Part shown: piece after piece, positions 32,326 through 39,071 of the stretch | How positions within the stretch are numbered: position 1 is the first letter of the stretch | Layout of the letters: each line of letters begins with the position of its first letter | Assembly: GCF_035920365.1 (NCBI RefSeq) | Contig: NZ_CP109150.1 | Location: forward strand, 4,650,001 to 4,714,000 | DNA from: Micromonospora sp. NBC_01740 | GTDB lineage: Bacteria > Actinomycetota > Actinomycetes > Mycobacteriales > Micromonosporaceae | Length of the DNA stretch: 64,000 nucleotides | Direction of reading: 5' to 3' | Program-made: the position numbers and the translations under genes | The notes under the pieces: generated by a model | The model's database searches: none | What the model saw: only the letters and a program-made list of their open reading frames with translations | Told to the model about the DNA's origin: nothing

Positions 32326-32372
32326 CCGTCACGCTCCACCGGGCGTGGCGGCACCGCCGCCCAGGAGGCTCC

Positions 32373-32927
32373 ATGTCCGTCGTCGCCATCCCCACCCGAC
32401 ACCACTCGACCGCGCGCCCCGAGCGGATCGGAGCGGGCCGACCGCGCTCCGCCCCGACCGTCACCATCACCCTCGACCTCGTCCCGGGGCCGGTGAGCCC
32501 CCGCCTGGCCCGGCTGCTGGAGCTGATCGGCGAACTCGCCGAGTCGGGGGAGGGGCGGCTGGGTCCCGGCGTCGCCGAGGACCGGCCGGCGGCGCCCCGG
32601 CCGGTGCCGGCCGTCGTGGACCCCCAGGCGATCCGGATCGCCACCGGCTCGCGGGTGGTCCACCAGGGCTCCCGCGTGATCCCGCTGACCCGCATCGAGT
32701 ACGACCTGCTGCTGTTCCTGGCGGAGCAGCCCCGCCGGGTGTTCACCCGGCTCCAGCTGCTGAGCCGGGTGTGGGGCTACGAGCACGCGGTGGCGCGCAC
32801 CGTCGACGTGCACGTCCGCCGGCTGCGCGCCAAGCTCGACCCGGACATGCCGGTGGTGACCACCGTCTACGGCGTGGGCTACCGCCTCGCCGACGAGGCC
32901 CGGATCGAGATCGAGCGCAGTCGCTGA
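32373..32927 (+). CDS. OmpR-type winged-helix DNA-binding protein without receiver (paralogue 1)
   Basis: 184 residues. The N-terminal half (1-95) is variable and has [33 protein letters not shown], which is not a receiver domain; no phospho-acceptor Asp pocket is visible. The C-terminal half (about 98-180) is a full OmpR/PhoB winged helix: [62 protein letters not shown] 32373 follows AGGAGG. About 58 of 80 residues in the DNA-binding half match the next gene. Confidence 0.88.
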   Translation: MSVVAIPTRHHSTARPERIGAGRPRSAPTVTITLDLVPGPVSPRLARLLELIGELAESGEGRLGPGVAEDRPAAPRPVPAVVDPQAIRIATGSRVVHQGSRVIPLTRIEYDLLLFLAEQPRRVFTRLQLLSRVWGYEHAVARTVDVHVRRLRAKLDPDMPVVTTVYGVGYRLADEARIEIERSR

Positions 32928-33309
32928 CGGCGCCACCCGCGCGGCGTGCCCGGCCTTGGGCGCGCCGCGCCGCCGCGTCCGCAGTGTCCCGTCGCCGGTA
33001 CGCCGCGAGGCGCCCCGGTCGCGCGCCCACGACCCTCCGGAGGGCCGACGCGATCCACGCTCATCCATTCCCGGCGCACCCGCGCCGACCACCGTGAACC
33101 GGGCGGGCACCCCCCTATCGGGTCAACCCGGCGGCTCTGCTGTAATCATCAGGCTTCGTACGCAGAGCGAGCATCCGGCTCCGATGCGTTCGTCAATTGT
33201 CACATTCATGCAACGCAGCCGCCCCTTGACCCTCGCCCGGGCGCCGGGAAGCATCGATGGAGCGGCGTCCCGGGCCGTGGGGAGATACCCGGACCAGCCA
33301 AGGAGGACC
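32928..33309 (+). other. Intergenic region between the two winged-helix genes, 382 bases
   Basis: GC-rich for the first 180 bases, then a less GC-rich stretch (33135-33220) with TGTAATCATC and ATTGTCACATTCATGCAACG that probably holds the promoter of the second regulator. I see no ORF with a good ribosome site. Confidence 0.4.
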
Positions 33310-33912
33310 ATGTCGGTCAGCCCCGCCTCGTCGCGCGCCGGATGGCATACGTCCCAGCCCGCTGTTCCCGGACGACCCCCGGGGGGCCAGCGTCGCCCCG
33401 CCAACACCGCCGCACCGATGCTCACGGTGACCCTGAACATCCCGTTGGCATCCGAGGAGTCGCTGACCGCGCCCGCCCGACGGCTGCTGGAGGCCGCCCG
33501 GGAGATGCTGGAACGCGGCGAGGGCACCGTCATCACCGCCACCGTCGAACGCCGCCCCGACCCGGTGCCCGCCGGCCGCGCGCCGTCGCGCCCGGTCGCC
33601 GCCACCATCCCGACCCTGCACATCCTCGCCTCGTCCCGGTCGGTGCTGCGCGACGGCGAGCCGTTGCCCCTGACCCGGCTGGAGTTCGACCTGCTGCTGC
33701 ACCTCGTCGCCCACCCCCGCCGGGTCTTCACCCGGTTGCAGCTGCTCAACGCGGTCTGGGGCTACGAGCACGCCGGCGTGCGTACCGTGGACGTGCACGT
33801 CCGTCGGCTGCGTGGCAAGGTCGGCGTCGACGTCCCGCTGGTCACCACCGTCTACGGCGTCGGCTACCGGCTCGCCGACGACGCCCGCGTCACCATCGAC
33901 CGCAACGGCTGA
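33310..33912 (+). CDS. OmpR-type winged-helix DNA-binding protein without receiver (paralogue 2)
   Basis: 200 residues built like its upstream neighbour: a variable Pro/Arg-rich start, a short sheet/helix segment (MLTVTLNIPLASEESLTAPARRLLEAAREMLERGEG), then a winged helix ([57 protein letters not shown]). No receiver domain. The two genes are a tandem duplication that has diverged most in the N-terminal half. ATG 33310 has AGGAGGACC directly upstream. No sensor kinase is adjacent. Confidence 0.88.
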   Translation: MSVSPASSRAGWHTSQPAVPGRPPGGQRRPANTAAPMLTVTLNIPLASEESLTAPARRLLEAAREMLERGEGTVITATVERRPDPVPAGRAPSRPVAATIPTLHILASSRSVLRDGEPLPLTRLEFDLLLHLVAHPRRVFTRLQLLNAVWGYEHAGVRTVDVHVRRLRGKVGVDVPLVTTVYGVGYRLADDARVTIDRNG

Positions 33913-33927
33913 CGCCACCCACCGCGC

Positions 33928-34015
33928 GGGCACCGTCCACGGCGCGAGCACCGGCTGCGCGAGCACCGTCCACCGCGCGCGTTCGGCCGCGCGAGCACTG
34001 GCCTTACGAGCACCG
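33928..34015. repeat. Imperfect tandem repeat with core GAGCACCG
   Basis: GAGCACCG or close variants recur at 33946, 33961, 33993 and 34008 with spacings of 15 and 32 bases, between the second winged-helix gene and the kinase-like gene. Confidence 0.5.
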
Positions 34016-34063
34016 ACCGCGCGGGCGCCGGCCGCCGCGCCCCGTCCGGGGCGGCCGGCGGGG

Positions 34064-34069
34064 CACCAT
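34064..34069 (+). promoter_or_regulatory. -10-like hexamer CACCAT, possible leaderless promoter
   Basis: Ends six bases before ATG 34076. It differs from TANNNT at the first base. Confidence 0.35.
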
Positions 34070-34075
34070 GGTCGG

Positions 34076-34714
34076 ATGCGGATCCGACCCATCTCCCCGG
34101 AGCTGCTCGTCGCCGAGCTGACCGAGCGCCTCGCCGGCACCGACGCCCCCGGCCGGCTGCGGGTGGCCGTCGACGGCGCCCCGGCGGCCGGCCCGGACGA
34201 ACTCGCCGCCGCGCTGGTCGACCCGCTGCGCGCGCTCGGCCGGCCCGTGCTGCACGTACGCGCCGCCGACTTCCTCCGCCCCGCGTCGGTGCGCCTCGAG
34301 TTCGGCCGGACCAACCCCGACGCGTTCTACGAGGGCTGGGTCGACGAGCCGGGGCTGCGGCGGGAGGTGCTCGACCCGGCGGGGCCCGGCGGCTCGGGAC
34401 GGGTGCTGCCCTCGCTGTGGGACGCCACCACCGACCGGGCCAGCCGCGCCGCGTACGTCGACCTGCCGCCCGGGGGAGTCGTGCTGGTCAGCGGGGCACT
34501 GCTGCTCGGCGGGGGCCTGCCCTTCGACGTCACGGTCCACCTGGTGCTCTCCCCGGCCGCCCTGGACCGGCGCACCGACCCCGCGCAGCGGTGGACGCTG
34601 CCCGCCTTCGCCCGGTACGCCGACGAGGTCGCACCGGCCTCCTTCGCCGACGTCGTGGTCCGCGCCGACGATCCCCGGCATCCGGCGCTGGTGGAGTCCC
34701 CGGTGTCGCCCTGA
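34076..34714 (+). CDS. Uridine-kinase-like P-loop fold protein with degenerate ATP site
   Basis: 212 residues. The sequence LRVAVDGAPAAGPDELAAALVDPLRALGRPVLHVRAADFLRP aligns with the start of actinobacterial uridine-kinase-like proteins, which read VDGxxAAGKTTLA; here the P-loop Lys and Thr are Pro-Asp (AAGPDELA), so ATP binding by this loop is doubtful. The middle FYEGWVDEPGLRREVLDP and LPPGGVVLVSGALLLGGGLPFDVTVHL keep the fold. It may be a non-catalytic paralogue. The start ATG is supported by a CACCAT hexamer six bases upstream. Confidence 0.75.
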   Translation: MRIRPISPELLVAELTERLAGTDAPGRLRVAVDGAPAAGPDELAAALVDPLRALGRPVLHVRAADFLRPASVRLEFGRTNPDAFYEGWVDEPGLRREVLDPAGPGGSGRVLPSLWDATTDRASRAAYVDLPPGGVVLVSGALLLGGGLPFDVTVHLVLSPAALDRRTDPAQRWTLPAFARYADEVAPASFADVVVRADDPRHPALVESPVSP

Positions 34715-34740
34715 CGCCGTGACACGGCGAAAAGTCGTCG

Positions 34741-34766
34741 GTTTGACGGTCGACGTGCCGGGGTAT
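34741..34766 (+). promoter_or_regulatory. SigB/SigF-type promoter: GTTT-N16-GGGTAT
   Basis: The best match in the window: GTTT 34741-34744 and GGGTAT 34761-34766. Transcription would start near 34773, about 104 bases before the DksA/TraR-type gene. Confidence 0.75.
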
Positions 34767-34876
34767 TCGCCCGGCTCACAGAGCGCGGGTGATCCGCCCG
34801 CGCGCAGACCACCACGGCGCCGGGCGCACCTACCCGGTGCCCCGGCGGATCTTCCAGGCCAGAAAGGCAGGCAGCG

Positions 34877-35275
34877 ATGCTCGTCCACGACACGATCGGT
34901 ACGGGCCGATCCCAGGCGGAGATCGACCAGATCCGGCGCTCCCTGCAGGCCCGCTACGACGAGCTGTCCGCGGAGTACGAGCAGGCGGTGCTGCAGAGCC
35001 AGGTGCTGCGACTGGTGGAGGTGGGTGACACCGCCGGTGACGACCAGGCCGACAGCGGCACCAAGACGGCGGAGCGGGACACCGCGCAGTCCCTGCTGCG
35101 GACCATCCTCGACCGCCGCGCCCAGTACGAGCACGCCCTCACCCGGCTGGAGGAGGGCACCTACGGCTTCTGCGAGGGCTGCACCTCGGCGATCCCCGTC
35201 GAGCGGCTGGAGATCTTCCCCTCCGCCACCACCTGCGTGCAGTGCAAGCAGAACCGGGAACGTCGGGCGGCCTGA
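34877..35275 (+). CDS. DksA/TraR-type C4 zinc-finger protein
   Basis: 132 residues. A coiled coil (about 15-90) has acidic residues at its turn (GDDQAD, 54-59) and is followed by a C4 zinc finger with Cys99, Cys102, Cys120 and Cys123 (CEGC and CVQC). DksA-type proteins insert the coil into the RNA polymerase secondary channel and modulate initiation during stress. RBS AAGGCAGG before ATG 34877. Its perfect SigB-type promoter suggests stress induction. Confidence 0.88.
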   Translation: MLVHDTIGTGRSQAEIDQIRRSLQARYDELSAEYEQAVLQSQVLRLVEVGDTAGDDQADSGTKTAERDTAQSLLRTILDRRAQYEHALTRLEEGTYGFCEGCTSAIPVERLEIFPSATTCVQCKQNRERRAA

Positions 35276-35323
35276 TCCCCGCCAGCGGTTGCCGGTCGGT
35301 CCGGACCGCGGCGAGGTCGACCG

Positions 35324-36196
35324 ATGGGTGAGATCAAGGTCGGCACCGCCTCCTGGACCGACCGGACCTTGTTGGACTCCGGCTGGTATCCGCAGACCGC
35401 CGACACCCCGGAGAAGCGGCTGGCGTACTACGCCCGCCAGTTCCCGCTGGTCGAGGTCGACGCCACCTACTACTCGCCGCCCGCCGAGCGGACGGCGAGG
35501 CTGTGGGCCGAGCGCACCCCGGCCGGCTTCACCTTCAACGTCAAGGCGTTCAGCCTGCTCACCGGGCACCCGACCCGGGTCGGCGCGCTCTACAAGGACC
35601 TCCGGCCGGACACGGGGAAGAAGAACCTGTACCCGGACGACCTGCCGCCGCAGGCGTACGAGGAGGTGTGGACGCGCTTCCTCGCCGCGCTGGACCCGCT
35701 GGTCGAGGCGGGCAAGCTCGGCGCGCTGCTGTTCCAGTTCCCACCCTGGTTCACCATCAGGCGCGACAACAAGCAGTACCTGCTGGAGGTGGCGAAGCGC
35801 TGCGCCCCGCTGCGCCCGGTCTACGAGTTCCGGCACGCCTCCTGGTTCGACGGCGACAACGCCGACGAGACCCTCGCCTTCCTGCGCGAGCACCGGCTGG
35901 CGTACGTCTGCGTGGACATGCCGCAGGGGCACCGCTCGTCGGTGCCCCCGGTGTTGGCCGCCACCGCGGACCTCGCGGTGGTCCGCTTCCACGGGCACAG
36001 CGACAAGTGGACCAGCAAGGACATCCACGAGAAGTTCGGCTACCGCTACGCCGACCGGGAGCTGCGCGACTGGGCGCCGAAGCTGCGCGAGCTGGCCGAC
36101 TCGACCGGGCAGACCCACGTCCTCCTCAACAACTGCTACCGCGACTTCGCGCAGACCAACGCCGCGACCCTCGCCGGGCTGCTCGACGCGGACTGA
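35324..36196 (+). CDS. DUF72 protein (first copy)
   Basis: 290 residues of a TIM-barrel-like family: IKVGTASWTDRTLLDSGWYP, LAYYARQFPLVEVDATYYSPP, FTFNVKAFSLLTGHPT, LGALLFQFPPWF, VYEFRHASWF and NNCYRDFAQTNAATLAGLL are DUF72 hallmarks. The function of DUF72 is unsettled (a nuclease or carbohydrate role has been suggested). It follows the DksA-type gene by 48 bases and may share its SigB-type promoter. A second, distant DUF72 gene lies at 37 kb on the other strand. Confidence 0.88.
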   Translation: MGEIKVGTASWTDRTLLDSGWYPQTADTPEKRLAYYARQFPLVEVDATYYSPPAERTARLWAERTPAGFTFNVKAFSLLTGHPTRVGALYKDLRPDTGKKNLYPDDLPPQAYEEVWTRFLAALDPLVEAGKLGALLFQFPPWFTIRRDNKQYLLEVAKRCAPLRPVYEFRHASWFDGDNADETLAFLREHRLAYVCVDMPQGHRSSVPPVLAATADLAVVRFHGHSDKWTSKDIHEKFGYRYADRELRDWAPKLRELADSTGQTHVLLNNCYRDFAQTNAATLAGLLDAD

Positions 36197-36215
36197 GCCG
36201 GGCGGTTCACTCCGT

Positions 36216-36238
36216 CGGGGTGAGGGCCGCTCACCCCG
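36216..36238 (+). terminator. Hairpin after first DUF72 gene
   Basis: CGGGGTGAG pairs with CTCACCCCG around a five-base loop, 20 bases after the stop codon; no U tract. Confidence 0.55.
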
Positions 36239-36310
36239 GCGCCACGCAGCATGGACGGTGTGTGCGGCAGACCGTGGCCGCGGCAGGCGACACCACGGAG
36301 GTGGGTGGAG

Positions 36311-36505
36311 ATGACGGTTCGGGTGGTCCCGGGTCGACGACGCGGCCCCGTGCTGCACGTCGTCGGGTCGTCCCCCGACGCCCGGTGGGCGCCGCGCCCT
36401 GCCCGGGTCGGTCCGACCCGGCAGCCGCGCGGCCCGGTGGGGCCGCCGCGACGTGACGACGACCGACGGTGGGAGACCGACGTACGGGGGTGGACAGATG
36501 GCTGA
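36311..36505 (+). CDS. Possible small basic protein, 64 residues
   Basis: A frame from ATG 36311 (behind GGAGGTGGG) to a TGA that overlaps the ATG of the DUF2267 gene by eight bases. The protein is rich in Arg, Pro and Gly (MTVRVVPGRRRGPVLHVVG at its start) and matches nothing I know. The coupled overlap favours it being real; the biased composition argues for chance in GC-rich DNA. Confidence 0.35.
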   Translation: MTVRVVPGRRRGPVLHVVGSSPDARWAPRPARVGPTRQPRGPVGPPRRDDDRRWETDVRGWTDG

Positions 36506-36926
36506 GCAGCTGCATTCCGCGTTCGAGTCCTCGATGGACAAGACCAACATCATCCTCAAGGACATCGAGCAGGCCTACGGCTGGCCCAAGGAGCAACGCA
36601 ACCAGTCCTACTGCGCGCTGCGCACGGTGCTGCACCTGCTGCGCGACCGGATGCCGGTGCAGGAGAGCGTGGAGTTCGCCGCGCAGCTCCCGGTGCTGGT
36701 GCGCGGGATCTACTTCGACGGCTGGAAGCCGTCGGACGTGCCGATCAAGCTCAACCGGGACGACTTCCTGCTGGAGGTCCGGCAGGGCTTCCCGTACGAC
36801 GCCGAGGGCGGCCCGGAACGCGTGGTGCAGGTGGTGCTGGACACCCTGCGCCGCCACGTGACCCAGGGCGAGTGGGAGGACGTGAAGGCCACGATGCCCC
36901 GGGACATGGCGAACATCCTTCCCTGA
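36498..36926 (+). CDS. DUF2267 protein
   Basis: 142 residues, helical. TNIILKDIEQAYGWPKEQRNQSYCALRTVLHLLRDRMPVQESVEFAAQLPVLVRGIYFDGWKPSD gives the first helical repeat and NRDDFLLEVRQGF..PERVVQVVLDTLRRHVTQGEWEDVKATMPRDM the second, the DUF2267 pattern. The function is unknown; members often sit near stress genes. ATG 36498 follows GGGGGTGG. A strong hairpin separates it from the opposing DUF72 gene. Confidence 0.9.
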   Translation: MAEQLHSAFESSMDKTNIILKDIEQAYGWPKEQRNQSYCALRTVLHLLRDRMPVQESVEFAAQLPVLVRGIYFDGWKPSDVPIKLNRDDFLLEVRQGFPYDAEGGPERVVQVVLDTLRRHVTQGEWEDVKATMPRDMANILP

Positions 36927-36946
36927 CGCGCCGCACGTCCGCGACG

Positions 36947-36973
36947 GTCCGCTCCGCCCCTGGCGGAGCGGGC
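36947..36973. terminator. Hairpin between convergent DUF2267 and DUF72 genes
   Basis: Ten perfect pairs (CCGCTCCGCC with GGCGGAGCGG) around CCT, extended by one wobble and one G-C pair. Confidence 0.7.
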
Positions 36974-36983
36974 CGCGCGCCGT

Positions 36984-37793
36984 TCACGCCGGCCCGCTCG
37001 GCGCCACTTCTCCCTCGCCCTCGTCGTCGGGGGCCGGGGGCGTCCCGGGTACGCGGCTGACCGACCGGCCGGCCCGGCGGGCGAGCGCGGCGAAGGCGGT
37101 CGCGTCGACGATGGCGGCGCCGCCCGGGTCGTTGTTGAAGTAGACGTACGCGGGCTCGTCGTCGCCGAACGCGTCGGCCAGCCGGCGCACCCAGGAGGCC
37201 AGCGACGTGCGGCCGTAGCGGGGCCAGGGCTTGGCCCGTCCCTCGTGCAGCCGCAGGTAGCCGAAGTCTGCGGTACGCCAGCGGGGCGCGACGGGCCGGC
37301 CGAGCCGGTCCGCCCAGACCAGCGCCGCCCGCCGCCGCTCCAGGACGGCGCGGGTGGCGTCGGTCCACCATGACGGGTGCCGCGGCTCGACCGCGACCCG
37401 CACCTCGGCGGGGAAGAGCCGCAGCGTGGCGTCCAGCGCCGCCGGGTCGGCGGGCAGGTTCGGCGGCAGTTGCACCAGCACGGGGCCGAGCCGGTCGCCG
37501 AGCGCGGTGGCCCGGCCCAGGAAGCGGGCCACCGGCTCGGCGGGGTCGCGTAGGCGCTTGACGTGGGTGAGGTAGCGGCTCATCTTCACCGCCACGCAGA
37601 AGTCGTCGGGGGTACGGGCCCGCCAGGCCGCGAAGGTGTCGCGCTCGGGCAGCCGGTAGAAGGCGTTGTTGACCTCCACCGTGGCGAACCGGGCGGCGAA
37701 GTGCTCCAGCCAGAGCCGCTGCGGCAGCCCGGCCGGATAGAAGCGGCCCCGCCAGTCGCGATACTGCCATCCCGAGGTGCCGAGCAGGATCAT
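36984..37793 (-). CDS. DUF72 protein (second copy)
   Basis: 269 residues. MILLGTSGWQYRDWRGRFYPAGLPQRLWLEHFAARFATVEVNNAFYRLP, FCVAVKMSRYLTHVKRLRDP, LGPVLVQLPPNLP, VAVEPRHPSWW and YVYFNNDPGGAAIVDA place it in the main DUF72 subgroup, distinct from the copy at 35.3 kb. It ends in a short acidic tail. The gene follows PIG-L on the same strand with a 10-base gap, so the two form an operon. Confidence 0.9.
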   Translation of the reverse strand: MILLGTSGWQYRDWRGRFYPAGLPQRLWLEHFAARFATVEVNNAFYRLPERDTFAAWRARTPDDFCVAVKMSRYLTHVKRLRDPAEPVARFLGRATALGDRLGPVLVQLPPNLPADPAALDATLRLFPAEVRVAVEPRHPSWWTDATRAVLERRRAALVWADRLGRPVAPRWRTADFGYLRLHEGRAKPWPRYGRTSLASWVRRLADAFGDDEPAYVYFNNDPGGAAIVDATAFAALARRAGRSVSRVPGTPPAPDDEGEGEVAPSGPA

Positions 37794-37803
37794 CCGCCGT
37801 CCC

Positions 37804-38556
37804 TCACCAGAGGTCGAAGTGGAAGACCTCGAAGGCGGTGCCGTAACGGACGCCCAGTCGGGCGCCGACGGGGCGGCAGAGCCCTTCGAGGAACTCCTCG
37901 GGGTCGAAGCTGCCGTCGCCCAGCCCGCTCAGGTACGCGTCGTGCGCCCGCAGCGAGGCCACGCCCCGCGCGAAGGTGTCGGTGACGTCCACCCCGTGTG
38001 CGGCGAGGGGCGAGGAGGCGGCCCAGACCTGGCGCACCCCGTTCCACGGCCCGATCCCGTCGACGAGTTGCTCCGGGAACACCCACCGGTTGCCGGCGTC
38101 GCGGACGGCGTCCAGCACCGCCCGGCCGGTGGCGATGTGGTCGGCCTGGTTGAGGGCGTACGCACCGTCCCAGGTGTCCCGGAAGTTGTTGGTGACGACG
38201 ATCTCGGGGCGGTGCCGGCGGACGACCCCGGCCAGGGCGCGACGCAGCGGTACGCCGTACTCCAGGATGCCGTCGGGCAGGCCGAGGAACTCCACGGTCT
38301 CCACCCCGACCAGGGCGGCGGACTCGCGTTGCTCCCGCTCCCGCACCTCCCTGGCCCGCGGCGGGGGCATCGCGTCGATGCCGGCCTCGCCGCTGGTGAC
38401 GAGGCAGTAGACGACCTGTCTGCCCTGCGCCGTCCAGCGGGCGACCGCGGCGGCGGCGCCGAACTCCAGGTCGTCGGGGTGCGCCACGATCGCCAGCGCG
38501 CGCTGCCACTGCTCGGTCACCGGTTCCAGCGGGCGCGGTCCGGTCGGCTCGATCAT
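37804..38556 (-). CDS. PIG-L family deacetylase
   Basis: 250 residues. AIVAHPDDLEFGAAAAVARW carries the AHPDDxE zinc motif (His, Asp), and QADHIATGRAVLDAV supplies the third zinc ligand. PIG-L enzymes remove N-acetyl groups from sugars, as in mycothiol (MshB) or conjugate amidase (Mca) chemistry. This copy is shorter than MshB and may be a general N-acetylglucosamine-type deacetylase. ATG 38556 has AGGAGGTGGCG upstream; an extension to 38781 is rejected. It is the first gene of a two-gene unit with DUF72. Confidence 0.9.
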   Translation of the reverse strand: MIEPTGPRPLEPVTEQWQRALAIVAHPDDLEFGAAAAVARWTAQGRQVVYCLVTSGEAGIDAMPPPRAREVREREQRESAALVGVETVEFLGLPDGILEYGVPLRRALAGVVRRHRPEIVVTNNFRDTWDGAYALNQADHIATGRAVLDAVRDAGNRWVFPEQLVDGIGPWNGVRQVWAASSPLAAHGVDVTDTFARGVASLRAHDAYLSGLGDGSFDPEEFLEGLCRPVGARLGVRYGTAFEVFHFDLW

Positions 38557-38688
38557 CGCCACCTCCTGCTCGAACAGGACCATCCTGTCACCGTCGGAGC
38601 CGCACCGCGCGCCGCGACGTGCCTGCTGGCGGCCCTGACCGGGCACGGCGAACCGCCGGTGTGAACCGGAAAGGACGTCTACGGTGTG

Positions 38689-38714
38689 GTTAGAGAAGAT
38701 CGCGTGTGGGGTAC
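38689..38714 (+). promoter_or_regulatory. SigB/SigF-type promoter: GTTA-N16-GGGTAC
   Basis: GTTA 38689-38692 (preceded by G) and GGGTAC 38709-38714. Start of transcription near 38721, 54 bases before the repeat-peptide ATG. Confidence 0.5.
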
Positions 38715-38774
38715 CACCCGCTGCACGACGGACCCCGGCGCAACGGCGGGGCGGCACATCCCTAGGGAGCACCG

Positions 38775-39062
38775 ATGGCACTCAACGACGACGACATGCA
38801 GACCAGCAGCGGTGGCGGCCCCGAGGGCCCGGCCGACGGCGGCGCGACCCCGGGCCAGCAGGACGGTGGCGCCGACGGCGGTGCCGACCGCGGTGCCGAG
38901 CGTGGCGCCGACCAGGGCGCTGACCAGGGCGCGGAGGGTCCCGCCGACGGCGGTGCGACCCCGGGCCAGCACGACGGTGGCGCCGACGGCAGCGCGGAGG
39001 GTCCCGCCGACGGCGGTGCCACGCCGGGCCAGCACGACGGTGGCGCCGACGGCAGCGCCTGA
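38775..39062 (+). CDS. Gly/Asp/Ala-rich repeat peptide, candidate substrate of the adjacent JmjC oxygenase
   Basis: 95 residues, about three quarters Gly, Asp and Ala, with no aromatic residue, Cys, Lys or Ile and hydrophobic residues only near the start (MALNDDDMQTSSGGGP). From residue 54 two perfect 21-residue units follow one another (54-74 and 75-95), each running from EGPADGG to GQHDGGADGSA; a related unit at 17-37 has Gln in place of the His. A spacer of four DxGA/ExGA units lies between (38-53). The short conserved-looking head and repeated tail resemble a leader plus multi-core precursor. ATG 38775 follows AGGGAG. The stop is nine bases before the oxygenase ATG. Confidence 0.7.
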   Translation: MALNDDDMQTSSGGGPEGPADGGATPGQQDGGADGGADRGAERGADQGADQGAEGPADGGATPGQHDGGADGSAEGPADGGATPGQHDGGADGSA

Positions 39063-39071
39063 CGGACCGCC

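Noticed and set aside
34076..34714. Functional uridine kinase
   Set aside because: P-loop Lys and Thr are replaced by Pro and Asp.
38934..39059. 63-base direct repeats considered as a CRISPR-like array
   Set aside because: Units are contiguous with no spacers and encode perfect peptide repeats in one frame.
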